Origin: Celerinatantimonas sp046054195
Lineage (GTDB): Bacteria; Pseudomonadota; Gammaproteobacteria; Enterobacterales; Celerinatantimonadaceae
NCBI RefSeq assembly: GCF_046054195.1
Contig: NZ_JBEQCS010000022.1
Span: forward strand, 1-64,000
Direction: 5' to 3'
DNA length: 64,000 nucleotides
The position numbers and the translations under genes were made by a program. Positions 56,001-64,000 of this stretch are shown here, in pieces; the stretch's first letter is position 1, and each line of letters opens with the position of its first letter. A model generated the notes under the pieces. The model did not search any database. It saw nothing but the letters and a program-made list of their open reading frames with translations, and was not told where the DNA came from.

Positions 56001-56593
56001 TAGGCCTCCGCTTCTGGATGAGAAAGGTAATGGCAGCTTTCATCAATAGTCAATGATTCCTCTCTTAGTTGCTCTAATAGATGTCGATAACGATTGGCAA
56101 ACTGGCTAAGGCGTTCTGAGTCACCATGTTTGTGAACGCCATCAATCACAAATGGCGGTAAATAACGCATTCCACATAAAGTTGCCGTCTGCTCAAACGG
56201 CAATAAAAATTGGCGCAAGGTATAACGGTTATAACCATTGGGATGATACGAGGTTAACGAGCCACCGCAGCTGACGACTTGCAGCATTTGGGTCAACTTC
56301 GCAGATTGATTTTCTGAATCAGAGTAAACGTAGCTGCGGGTCAAAACTAAATCCATCCACTCTTTGAGTAAGGCCGGCGCTGAGTACCAATAAAGAGGAT
56401 GTTGCAAAATTAAAATATCATGCTGGGACAAAATTGATTGTTCAGCCAATGTATCGATAAAACCGTTGGGATATTGCTGATAAAGATCGCGAATCGTCAC
56501 GTCTTGCATAGAATTAATAGCATCGATTAAATATCGGTTGGCTAAACTTTTATGAAAAGCTGGGTGGGCAAAAATCACTAAAATGCGCGCCAT
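56000..56593 (-). CDS. kefF: Kef ancillary NAD(P)H oxidoreductase
   Basis: A 197-residue flavodoxin-fold protein of the NAD(P)H:quinone oxidoreductase family. It starts MARILVIFAHPAFHKS and has IRDLYQQYPNGFID, LILQHPLYWYSAPALLKEWMD and a Ser/Gly-rich FMN loop. KefF and KefG bind the Kef antiporter and are needed for full activity; the sequence seems nearer KefF (L-P-P-F ending). It is translationally coupled to kefC. Confidence 0.87.
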   Translation of the reverse strand: MARILVIFAHPAFHKSLANRYLIDAINSMQDVTIRDLYQQYPNGFIDTLAEQSILSQHDILILQHPLYWYSAPALLKEWMDLVLTRSYVYSDSENQSAKLTQMLQVVSCGGSLTSYHPNGYNRYTLRQFLLPFEQTATLCGMRYLPPFVIDGVHKHGDSERLSQFANRYRHLLEQLREESLTIDESCHYLSHPEAEA

Positions 56594-57182
56594 AAATTGC
56601 TGATCCTGTTATTTACTTTTTAACCAATAAACGATGCATAAATCGAAAAAATTTTAAGACTAAGAAATTCAACGCTCCTTACACTATCAACAGCCAGTCC
56701 ATCGAATTTGACTAACTAAAAAGCGATAATCGAAGGTGATATTTACCACTACTGACCAACATATAAGAAAAATAACTGATCTGCATCAATAATTATACAC
56801 CTTGAGGCTAAATGATCATGGACCTTGTCTGGTGTAGCCAGCCAAGATCAAACAGTATTGCGCTAGTCTTGAGTGATTGGCCTTAAACTCGGTGAGAGAA
56901 TCACTGGCCCCTTAGCAACTCTTAGAGCAACTAAAAAATATATTTTAAATATATCAAATAAAAATAACCTACTGAATAAATTAAAAATATATAAATCGAC
57001 CTTCCATTATTAAGTAAAAAATAGATTACTAAAGCGAGCTGATTTTATGGCTGAACTCAAGTAGAATGGAAATAATAATTAATCTCGTTACCAACAAGTA
57101 GATTGATGACAGTACCGGATCAATCAGCAGATTTAACAAAATTAGATAGTCACAAGCCGATCAATTTTTATAAGAAGTCATT
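56594..57182. other. Long AT-rich intergenic region before fhuCDB
   Basis: About 590 bases with no supported gene. AGTGATT (56872-56878) and AATCACT (56899-56905) can pair around a short loop in the middle. The right half is over 70 percent A+T by eye and holds the importer promoter and a weak Fur-like site. A small RNA cannot be excluded. Confidence 0.4.
57068..57086. promoter_or_regulatory. Weak Fur-box candidate before fhuCDB
   Basis: GGAAATAATAATTAATCTC matches the 19-base Fur consensus GATAATGATAATCATTATC at 13 positions. It lies about 95 bases before fhuC. The region is AT-rich, so chance similarity is possible. Confidence 0.45.
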
Positions 57183-57965
57183 ATGTATAAGTTGTCTGAC
57201 ATTAAAGTCATCCGTGGTAATCGCGCCATTTTAGATGTTCCAAATCTGTCGATACCTACAGATAAGTTCACGGTTATTTTAGGCCACAATGGCTCCGGCA
57301 AATCGACAATGATGAGTCTGTTATCCGGTCAACAAACACCCGAACAAGGCCAAATTACACTTAACGGACAATCGGTTAGCGAATATAAAAGCAAAGAGCT
57401 GGCAAAAGCCGTCGCTTTTTTACCGCAAAAACTGCCCAATAGCGCCGGATTAACGGTTCAAGAGCTCGTCAAATTAGGGCGATTCCCTTGGCGCGGCGCA
57501 CTGGGTCGTTGGAAGGAAGAAGACTATCAGATTATCGACAATGCCATGCAGCGAACAAAAATCGATGGGTTTGCCAACACGCTAGCCGATGAGCTCTCAG
57601 GTGGCGAGAGACAACGCGCCTGGATCTCAATGCTCTTAGCGCAGCAATCCCCCTTGCTATTATTAGATGAACCGACCTCGGCACTTGATATACAACACCA
57701 GTATCAACTCATGGAACTGCTCTTTGAGCTAAATCACGATAACCAATATGGCGTTGTTGCCATATTACATGACCTCAATTTAGCACTGCGTTATGCCGAC
57801 CATATTATCGCATTAAAACAAGGCCAAATCGCTTTTGCCGGCGATGCTCAATTGCTTGAAGATGAGCAGCGCTTAAGCGATCTTTACCAAACGCCAATTA
57901 AGCTACTTGATCATCCTCAGTCAAATTCAGCACAAGCTACCAAGGTTGCCATTGTATGCCCGTAA
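57183..57965 (+). CDS. fhuC: Hydroxamate siderophore ABC transporter ATPase
   Basis: A 260-residue ATPase of the FhuC type: Walker A GHNGSGKST, signature LSGGERQRAWI and Walker B LLLLDEPTSALD, plus PNSAGLTVQELVKLGRFPWRG typical of FhuC/FepC. It is first in the fhuC-fhuD-fhuB unit, and fhuD starts 10 bases before its stop. No outer-membrane receptor is in the cluster. Confidence 0.88.
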   Translation: MYKLSDIKVIRGNRAILDVPNLSIPTDKFTVILGHNGSGKSTMMSLLSGQQTPEQGQITLNGQSVSEYKSKELAKAVAFLPQKLPNSAGLTVQELVKLGRFPWRGALGRWKEEDYQIIDNAMQRTKIDGFANTLADELSGGERQRAWISMLLAQQSPLLLLDEPTSALDIQHQYQLMELLFELNHDNQYGVVAILHDLNLALRYADHIIALKQGQIAFAGDAQLLEDEQRLSDLYQTPIKLLDHPQSNSAQATKVAIVCP

Positions 57966-58882
57966 AGTTGTTAAGCCCTGTGCGGTTATGGGCTGTTCTA
58001 ATATTGTGTTTTGGCTTAGCCCATCAAGCATTCGCTTTTGAGGTCACTGATAGTCTCGGCGTTCATCAGCTTAAAGCGATTCCTAAACGCGCCGTGGTAC
58101 TTGATTGGGATCTCATCGAACAAGTCATCGAACTTGGAGTCACACCGGTTGGAGTAACTAATAAATCGGGTTATAACACCTGGGTTGCCAAACCTCTAGC
58201 ACCCAAGCAGAGTGTGTCCGTTGGAACTCGTTATGAGCCTAATTTTGAAGCAATAGCGGCACTCAAGCCGGATATCATTCTCATCAGTGAAGTACAAACA
58301 GATCTCAAGCCGCTGCTTGAAAGACTGGCACCTGTATTGGTCTACACCAATTTTGCCAAAGACCAGAATCATGCTCAAATAGCGATAAAAACCTTTCAAC
58401 AGCTGGCAACCGTGTTTGGTAAAGAGCAACTTGCCAAGCAGAAGCTGACAAAGCTTCATGCTCATTTTAAAGAGCTGCGTGAAAAACTGCTTAAGCACTT
58501 TCATGGCAAGTTACCACAAGTCTGTGTGATTCGCTTTGCCAGCACGACGGCCATCTTTTTACCAACTGAGAATGCGATTATCAGTTATGTCCTGCAACAA
58601 ATTGGCCTTAAAGGTGCGCTTACCCAGCCCGATGCCCGCTGGGGAATCATTCAAAAACCAATTACTTATCTTAAAAATCTACACTCTGGATATGTCTTGT
58701 ATTTGCGCCCTTTTTACCAAGAATCGGCTTTAAAAAAATCAGTCCTTTGGCAAGCGCTACCGGTGGTACAACAACATCATGTTTTGCCCGTGCGAGCGGT
58801 CTGGAATTATGGCGGCGCAATGTCACTTAAATATATGGCTGATGCTATCACCGATAGTCTGCTCAAAGGAGCGCAATCATGA
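57956..58882 (+). CDS. fhuD: FhuD-like siderophore-binding protein
   Basis: A 308-residue periplasmic binding protein. A signal peptide (about residues 1-27, LWAVLILCFGLAHQAFA) is followed by VTDSLGVHQLKAIPKRAVVL and then WDLIEQVIELGVTPVGV, the usual FhuD opening with tryptophan in the ligand pocket. A long helix connects two lobes, as in class III proteins. It overlaps both neighbours (10 and 4 bases), which suggests coupled translation. The ligand is inferred to be an iron-hydroxamate from operon order. Confidence 0.85.
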   Translation: MPVKLLSPVRLWAVLILCFGLAHQAFAFEVTDSLGVHQLKAIPKRAVVLDWDLIEQVIELGVTPVGVTNKSGYNTWVAKPLAPKQSVSVGTRYEPNFEAIAALKPDIILISEVQTDLKPLLERLAPVLVYTNFAKDQNHAQIAIKTFQQLATVFGKEQLAKQKLTKLHAHFKELREKLLKHFHGKLPQVCVIRFASTTAIFLPTENAIISYVLQQIGLKGALTQPDARWGIIQKPITYLKNLHSGYVLYLRPFYQESALKKSVLWQALPVVQQHHVLPVRAVWNYGGAMSLKYMADAITDSLLKGAQS

Positions 58883-60882
58883 AACGTAACCACCTGATTG
58901 CCTTGGTGCTTGTGACCCTCCTGTTAGCCGTTATATTTTTACAATGGCAACAACCATTATCACTTAAAACGCAGTGGCAACTCATCACGGCCCAAGGGCA
59001 AATTCACAGCTTTGATGATTACCAATTCATTGATGCTCGTCTACCAAGACTCATCATGGCATTGGTCATTGGGGCTGTATTTGGTTTGGTTGGCAGTCTC
59101 ATGCAGCAATTAACGCAAAATCCACTGACTTCACCGCTCACATTGGGAACCTCATCTGGCGCTTGGTGTGCGTTGGTTGTATTAAGCATTTTTGCCCCAG
59201 CCGCTTCGGCTAACTACAGCGCACTAGCAGCTCTAGCTGGTGCCCTGCTCGCCTTTACCTTGATTCTTATCTTAACTGGCCTTAAAAACCTAACCGGCTT
59301 ACCAGTGGTGATTTCAGGCATGGTCGTCAATATCTTGCTAGGTGCGGTGGCAAGCGCGCTGATTGTGCTCAATCGCGAATATGCTCAGAATGTTTTCATG
59401 TGGGGAGCCGGTGATCTATCACAAAATGGTTGGCATTGGCTAAGTTGGCTGTGGCCAAAACTTCTTGTTGCACTACCACTTGTTTATCTTGCCCCAAGAG
59501 TCTTGACGCTATTACGGCTTGGTCAACAAGGTGCTGCTGGACGAGGGCTGGCGGTTGTACCTTGGTTTTTTGTATTATTGACCGCCGGGATCTTTTTGGT
59601 GAGCGCATCGATTACGGCAGTGGGTCTCATTGGCTTTATTGGATTATTAACCCCAAATTTTGCCCGAAGTCTAGGCGCCCGCACGCCTAAAATGGAGCTC
59701 TATGCCAGCATCATTCTTGGCGCACTATTGTTGTTAGTCACCGACCAACTGGCGCTAGTCGCTTCGAGCTATTTTGGACAGTTGGTCCCAAGTGGTGTCA
59801 CAGCAGCCTCTATTGGAGCACCTGCACTTATCTGGTTTGCGCGTAAAAAAAATCAGGCTCAAGACTCATTTCAGATTTCCCTGCCTGGGGCAAAATCGCA
59901 AATTAGCCTCATCAATTGCTGCGCTTTAGCGCTGCTGCTATTAGCGGTTGTCGCGTTGTACTTAAGCTATCAACCAGCAAGTTCCAGTTTCGGCTGGTTG
60001 AGCTCTTATCAGTGGAGTATCCGCTGGCCTCGCGCCTTAACCGCCATTAGTGTGGGGATTGGATTGGCCATCGCTGGCACTATTTTACAACGCCTCGTCT
60101 ATAACCCACTTGCTAGCCCTGAGCTTTTAGGGATTTCATCCGGGGCGACTTTTGCCCTTATTTTTGCCAGCTTGTTTTTAGGTCAATCATTATTAGAAGC
60201 ACACTGGGTCAATGCGCTATTAGGCAGCTTGAGTGTTTTAGTCATTCTCATTTTACTAGGAAGACGCCACAAATACGCACCTTCAACACTGATTTTAACC
60301 GGGATTGCACTCAGTGCGACGTTACAAGCCTTTGTTCAATTTTGTCTGGCTAAAGGCGGTCAAGACAGCGATATCATCGTCCAATGGCTCACCGGCTCGA
60401 CTTATCGAGTGACACCTAATCAGGCAATGATACTAGCGATTGGTGTTCTACTTTTAAGTATTCTCTCTTTTGGCTTAAGCCGAGCACTTGCGCTTTTATC
60501 CATCAGCCGCTCCTTTGCTGCATCAAGGGGGTTGAATGTCGAGCTTACTTCATTAATTTTACTCACGATTGTTGCACTTTTATGCGCACTAATTACCGCA
60601 ACCCTTGGCCCTATCGCATTTATCGGCCTTATCGCTCCGCACATGGCAATGATGCTGGGGGCAAGAAAACCGACGTTGCAGTTTTTACTCGCATCATTAT
60701 GCGGTGTCACGTTAATGTTATGGGCTGACTGGCTCGGACAAGTCTGGCTTTATCCCAAACAAATAGCAGCTGGAACACTAGTTGCTGTGATTGGTTCGGT
60801 TTATTTTCTGGGATTGTTACTGCTTAATCGTTATCGACAATTTAAAGGCCGGCAAATAGCGCTTAATTATTCCGTGCAGTAA
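58879..60882 (+). CDS. fhuB: FhuB-like double-domain permease
   Basis: A 667-residue permease made of two fused FecCD halves (about 1-330 and 345-667), each with roughly ten helices. Each half repeats the same blocks: PRLIMALVIGAVFGLVGSLM / PRALTAISVGIGLAIAGTIL, then QNPLTSPLTLGTSSGA / YNPLASPELLGISSGA, and VGLIGFIGLLTPNFAR / LGPIAFIGLIAPHMAM. This internal duplication is the hallmark of FhuB (659 residues in E. coli). ATG overlaps the fhuD stop as ATGA. Confidence 0.92.
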   Translation: MKRNHLIALVLVTLLLAVIFLQWQQPLSLKTQWQLITAQGQIHSFDDYQFIDARLPRLIMALVIGAVFGLVGSLMQQLTQNPLTSPLTLGTSSGAWCALVVLSIFAPAASANYSALAALAGALLAFTLILILTGLKNLTGLPVVISGMVVNILLGAVASALIVLNREYAQNVFMWGAGDLSQNGWHWLSWLWPKLLVALPLVYLAPRVLTLLRLGQQGAAGRGLAVVPWFFVLLTAGIFLVSASITAVGLIGFIGLLTPNFARSLGARTPKMELYASIILGALLLLVTDQLALVASSYFGQLVPSGVTAASIGAPALIWFARKKNQAQDSFQISLPGAKSQISLINCCALALLLLAVVALYLSYQPASSSFGWLSSYQWSIRWPRALTAISVGIGLAIAGTILQRLVYNPLASPELLGISSGATFALIFASLFLGQSLLEAHWVNALLGSLSVLVILILLGRRHKYAPSTLILTGIALSATLQAFVQFCLAKGGQDSDIIVQWLTGSTYRVTPNQAMILAIGVLLLSILSFGLSRALALLSISRSFAASRGLNVELTSLILLTIVALLCALITATLGPIAFIGLIAPHMAMMLGARKPTLQFLLASLCGVTLMLWADWLGQVWLYPKQIAAGTLVAVIGSVYFLGLLLLNRYRQFKGRQIALNYSVQ

Positions 60883-61256
60883 TTAAGGCATGCAGCAAAT
60901 AATGGCAATGGTTCATTCAGGCTGAAACCGTTGCCATTTGATGCATTCTTGTTAAGATAGAACGTGATGTAGATCACTTTAAACCTGTGCCTGCGTAGCT
61001 TTTTAAAGTTCCTAAGACTTCAATCGGAGGTCAATCCGATAGTCCTAAATTAACGCTCTGTTATTTTAGAAACGCTCTCGTGTCGCCAAATAAACGAATA
61101 ATTCTATTGCACATAGTATCGATAAAAAGGTCTTGCTTGGTTTCAAGCTCAAGACAGCGATTATCGGTCAGTTTTCTATAGCGGCATTTGGAGTATTCAA
61201 AGGAATTTTCTAACAATAAGCTCGCGCGACAGGTTGACTGATTAAGGAGAGTCATC
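60883..61256. other. Intergenic region with stem-loop and CRP-like site
   Basis: About 370 bases. AATGGCAATGGTT (60901-60913) pairs with AACCGTTGCCATT (60926-60938), a stem-loop just after fhuB without a good T-run. GTGATGTAGATCAC (60964-60977) is a near-consensus CRP site. ATCGGA/TCCGAT around 61023-61040 is a further short repeat. A minus-strand frame at 61061-61258 is not convincing. Confidence 0.5.
60964..60977. promoter_or_regulatory. CRP-binding site candidate
   Basis: GTGATGTAGATCAC, in the context AACGTGATGTAGATCACTTT, agrees with the CRP half-sites TGTGA-N6-TCACA except for the outermost bases. It is 280 bases before the MFS gene, so it would need a promoter nearby. Confidence 0.55.
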
Positions 61257-62435
61257 ATGAACGAGCAATCCGCTCAGTTATCAGCACCTGGACAATTTGC
61301 CTTGATGTTAGTTGCCTGCCTGACCATTATGGTGGGTTGTGTAATTGTCCCAGGCTTACCCGCTATTGCCCCGCAACTGGGAGTTCCTCATGCTGCGAGC
61401 TGGTTGATCACGTTGCCATCCTTAGGGGTTGTTTTATTCGGTCCACTGGCAGGCAGTTGTATTGAAAAATTAGGACTTCATAAAACATTGCTGATTGGCC
61501 TATTCGGATATGGTCTATTAGGTGTCGGTGGCATGTTTTTACATGGGATGATTATCATCTTTGCCGACCGATTACTGCTCGGTGGCGCAACGGCAATGGT
61601 CATGTCATCGGGTACGGCTCTGTTAACCAGTTTTTACACAGGCTCCGCTCGGCTTAAAATCATCGCCCGGCAAGGGATGGCAATTGAACTAGGAGGGGTG
61701 TTCTTTTTAGCCATTGGTGGACAGCTTGCAACCATTGGCTGGCGATGGCCTTTTTTGCTCTATTTAGTGGCTTGGCTTTGTCTGATTTGTATTTTGGCCT
61801 TTGTCCCAAATAAAAGTGCCTCAAGCCAAGAGAAAGAATCCGTTAGTAAATCAGCGGATCGCAAAATCACGCCGCTGATTAAGTTTGTATTTTTCAGCGC
61901 AGTACTCTCACAGCTTATCTTTTTTTGCGCCATCATTACCATCCCTCAATATTTTCACTCTTTAGGGATTAGGGAAAACCAGACCGGATTTTTCTTGTCG
62001 TTTATTTCAGTTATTGCTGTGATTTCTGCCTCGCAAATGCCTCGCATTAATCGCAAATTCGGTGATGTTGTGACCTTGGCTATTGCCTTTATTAGCTATT
62101 GCATCGCTCATTTAATTCTCTGGCAAAGCACCAACCTGTCGGTATTAATTGTTGGAGCGATTTTTATGGGGTGTGGGTTTGGTTTATCTATTCCGTTGGT
62201 CAACCATATGACTGTCGAATATAGTGCGCCGGTGCGACGGGGAAGAAACTTAGCTTATCTATCAATGGCTATTTTTTCGGGACAGTTTTTATCTTCATTT
62301 TTAGATTTAATTCCGGTGGATGCCAGTTCGCTATTTGTCATTGCCGCAATTATTGCATTAGTCACCGTATTCGTTGTATTAGTTAAAGGCAATAAAGCTC
62401 GCAGACACTATCAACATTCACAGCAAAATAATTAA
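61257..62435 (+). CDS. MFS transporter
   Basis: A 392-residue, 12-helix major facilitator. Helix 1-2 region LTIMVGCVIVPGLPAIAPQLGV, motif A-like GPLAGSCIEKLGLHKTLL, and a central loop with Lys/Ser-rich VPNKSASSQEKESVSK. It resembles Bcr/CflA-like or siderophore exporters, but no specific member is recognised. It follows the siderophore importer in the same direction after 370 bases, so a role in siderophore export is possible but unproven. A GGAG motif lies upstream of the ATG (AAGGAGAGTCATC). Confidence 0.85.
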   Translation: MNEQSAQLSAPGQFALMLVACLTIMVGCVIVPGLPAIAPQLGVPHAASWLITLPSLGVVLFGPLAGSCIEKLGLHKTLLIGLFGYGLLGVGGMFLHGMIIIFADRLLLGGATAMVMSSGTALLTSFYTGSARLKIIARQGMAIELGGVFFLAIGGQLATIGWRWPFLLYLVAWLCLICILAFVPNKSASSQEKESVSKSADRKITPLIKFVFFSAVLSQLIFFCAIITIPQYFHSLGIRENQTGFFLSFISVIAVISASQMPRINRKFGDVVTLAIAFISYCIAHLILWQSTNLSVLIVGAIFMGCGFGLSIPLVNHMTVEYSAPVRRGRNLAYLSMAIFSGQFLSSFLDLIPVDASSLFVIAAIIALVTVFVVLVKGNKARRHYQHSQQNN

Positions 62436-62475
62436 CAGGGTAACTTCTGCGCTATATTTCCAATAAATCAGATAC

Positions 62476-62512
62476 AAAAAAAGCTGTTCAATGTTGATTG
62501 AACAGCTTTTTT
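62476..62512 (+). terminator. Terminator of the MFS gene
   Basis: AAAAAAGCTGTTCAAT / ATTGAACAGCTTTTTT is a perfect 16-bp stem with a 5-base loop, 40 bases after the stop. Confidence 0.9.
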
Positions 62513-62611
62513 ACATCTCTTAGCTACACCGCATTCTGTCATCAATACTGGGCAAGTTAATCATGCCAAGGTATGATCAATGTCTCTTTATAAGTTAATT
62601 AGTCAATAGTC

Positions 62612-63373
62612 ATGAGTTCTGAATTATTAGCACCAATCCACTCTTTTTTATACTGTAACACCCCACGAGCATGGATTGATGAAGCCCTTAAACCTGCTAA
62701 TTTACCTGTCTTACTCATTGACCACCTAGTATGTGAGCTAAAAGCTGCACAATCGGGCATGTACTTTATCCGGCGTTACGGCGTGGATAAAGCTAGCCAA
62801 GAACAGCTACTTGACTGGCTTGTACCTTATGAAAACTTTATTTATCACCACACAGGCGATTGGCGACAACTTAATCAGCCTAACCGGTTAGGCAAAAAGT
62901 TACTGGCAAAAGCTGACAATTCGTACGCTCAAGAGATTATCGATAAAATGGTGCTATTGATTAAAGAAGAGCTACACCATTTTTATCAGGTCCTTGAGGT
63001 AATGGATGCGCTCGATATCAAATATCAGAACATCACCTCAAGTCGCTACGCTAAAGGGCTGCTTGGCCATGTCACAACTCACGAGCCCCAAACATTAATC
63101 GATAAACTTATCTGCGCGGCGTATATTGAAGCGCGCTCTTGCGAGCGATTTGCAGCGCTAGCACCACTTATTAATCCGCATTTAAGCCAGTTTTATCAAT
63201 CATTACTGCGTTCTGAGGCTCGTCATTATCAGGATTATCTAACGCTTGCAAAACAAGTCGCACAAACGGATATCAGTGAACGAATCCAATTTTTTGGACA
63301 ATTGGAAAAGAGCCTTATTTTATCACCGGATTGCGAATTTAAATTTCACTCGGGCATTCCAACACAATCATAA
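62612..63373 (+). CDS. miaE: tRNA-(ms2io6A)-hydroxylase
   Basis: MiaE, 253 residues, is a non-heme diiron monooxygenase that hydroxylates the isopentenyl group of ms2i6A at tRNA position 37. Diiron ligands appear in HLVCELKAAQSG (first Glu), KEELHHFYQVLEVM (E-x-x-H), AAYIEARSCERF (Glu) and LRSEARHYQDY (E-x-x-H). It begins MSSELLAPIHSFLYCNTPRAWIDEA, as in family members. Single gene. Confidence 0.95.
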   Translation: MSSELLAPIHSFLYCNTPRAWIDEALKPANLPVLLIDHLVCELKAAQSGMYFIRRYGVDKASQEQLLDWLVPYENFIYHHTGDWRQLNQPNRLGKKLLAKADNSYAQEIIDKMVLLIKEELHHFYQVLEVMDALDIKYQNITSSRYAKGLLGHVTTHEPQTLIDKLICAAYIEARSCERFAALAPLINPHLSQFYQSLLRSEARHYQDYLTLAKQVAQTDISERIQFFGQLEKSLILSPDCEFKFHSGIPTQS

Positions 63374-63420
63374 CCGCATCGATTAATCGTGAAAATTGCA
63401 GCATCCCTGCGGCAAAATAA

Positions 63421-64000
63421 TTACTGCTTTGAAGCATCTACGCCACAAGGGTAAGCCGCTGCACATTTGGTCGCGATAGCGTGCTGAGTATGAGGCGTAC
63501 CTTTTGGCGCCCAGTCATAATTTACCTGATAAGCACGGTATACGTAGTTAGTTTGATAGGTATCTTCTTTTGATGAATAACCATAATGTGGATTGATATA
63601 CTCCCAGACAATCTCACCTTTTGGTGTCACCTGAAATAGACGCCCACTCTGACCTTCACTTATCAGTGTATTGCCATTTTTAAGTCGCTGAGCACTGCTG
63701 ATAAAACCACTAAAAAAGGTCCAAATGGCTCGATGAGAGAGACTGGCATCATATTGCCAAACAATCTGCTTGGTCACGGGGTTCACCTCAATAACCCTTG
63801 AGGCTGAGAACATACTACGATTTTTCACACTCAAGCTGGCGTTTCCTTGATTATCAAAAATCAATAAATTGCCAGCGCCAGGAAACCCTTTCGGGATCAT
63901 GTGGACATCATGTTCGCCAATGATTTGATCCAAGGGCCGCGGAACCTTGCCCGACCACTGCGTTGTCGGATAATTTGGCCCCACCCGCCAAACGACTTTC
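63421..64000 (-). CDS. Aryl-sulfate sulfotransferase, C-terminal part (cut by window edge)
   Basis: A minus-strand gene that runs past the right edge; only its last about 190 residues are seen. The frame continues upstream of a GTG at 63984 as K-V-V-W-R-V-G-P-N-Y-P. Matching ASST family features: W-R-V-G-P, GEHDVHMIPKGFPGAGNLLIFDNQG (with the HD metal/catalytic region), SRVIEVNPVTKQIVWQYDA and GNTLISEGQSGRLFQVTPKGEIVWEY, repeating blades of a beta-propeller. Two Cys near the end (CAAAYPC) may form a disulfide. Such enzymes move sulfate between phenolic compounds, usually in the periplasm; the signal peptide would lie outside the window. Confidence 0.85.
   Translation of the reverse strand, partial: KVVWRVGPNYPTTQWSGKVPRPLDQIIGEHDVHMIPKGFPGAGNLLIFDNQGNASLSVKNRSMFSASRVIEVNPVTKQIVWQYDASLSHRAIWTFFSGFISSAQRLKNGNTLISEGQSGRLFQVTPKGEIVWEYINPHYGYSSKEDTYQTNYVYRAYQVNYDWAPKGTPHTQHAIATKCAAAYPCGVDASKQ

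Noticed and set aside
61061..61258. 65-codon minus-strand frame upstream of the MFS gene
   Set aside because: It lies in the promoter/leader of the MFS gene, without conserved features or a ribosome binding site.

Overview
The window reads as chromosome of a marine-type gammaproteobacterium related to Vibrionaceae, Aeromonadaceae or Celerinatantimonadaceae. The backbone order radA - large PilZ protein - serB - ytjB - deoD - deoB - deoA, with nupC, a TatD hydrolase and prfC further on, matches from memory the V. cholerae radA/plzC/serB/deo region. holD-rimI, kefF-kefC, zwf-pgl-gnd, miaE and a FhuB-type double permease fit the same group. No rRNA, integrase, CRISPR array, prophage or intact insertion sequence was seen. 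The assignment to a lineage is inference.

Layout. 1-2.5 kb: stacked terminators, an unrecognised Ser/Thr/Asn/Ala-rich low-complexity protein, a PlsC-type acyltransferase and a small PilZ protein. 2.5-12.5 kb: radA, a protein with two PilZ domains, serB, ytjB, then the nucleoside operon add-deoA-deoB-deoD, which has no deoC. 12.5-18.6 kb: an interval that looks inserted between add and nupC. It holds talB, a zinc-ribbon/HTH protein resembling a decayed IS1-like transposase, a 58-residue orphan, an alpha/beta hydrolase divergent from a CGNR zinc-finger regulator with a palindrome between them, and about 1.8 kb of AT-rich DNA without recognisable genes. 18.6-25.6 kb: nupC, a TatD hydrolase without a normal start codon overlapped by an overlooked 57-residue ORF, prfC, ybdL, a lipocalin and an RpiB-family isomerase.

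25.8-34.8 kb: a histidine-utilisation cluster in three units (hutH-hutC, hutU-hutI-hutG, hutF), each preceded by a copy of TTGTMTATACAT, the probable HutC operator. Presence of hutF and a formylglutamate deformylase means histidine goes to glutamate plus formate via N-formylglutamate. A frameshifted isochorismatase-family gene and psiE sit between hutC and hutG. 34.8-39.8 kb: a TSUP permease and the oxidative pentose-phosphate operon zwf-pgl-gnd. 39.8-46 kb: a soluble PAS-PAS-MCP protein resembling BdlA, a small HMA-like protein, an MdtD-type exporter, gabD and an M42 peptidase.

46-52.9 kb: an iron-type ABC importer with an excellent Fur box, a membrane-anchored thioredoxin-like protein, holD-rimI, tRNA-Trp(CCA), a DUF454 protein, tRNA-Thr(TGT) with a near-consensus promoter, an Hha/YmoA-family protein and a TerB-family protein. 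53-64 kb: a YvcK-family protein, kefF-kefC, an fhuCDB-like hydroxamate siderophore importer with a weaker Fur-box candidate, an MFS transporter, miaE, and the C-terminal part of an aryl-sulfate sulfotransferase cut by the right edge of the window. Two Fur-type importers in one window suggest iron-limited growth; hut, deo/add/nupC and gabD point to scavenging of amino acids and nucleosides.
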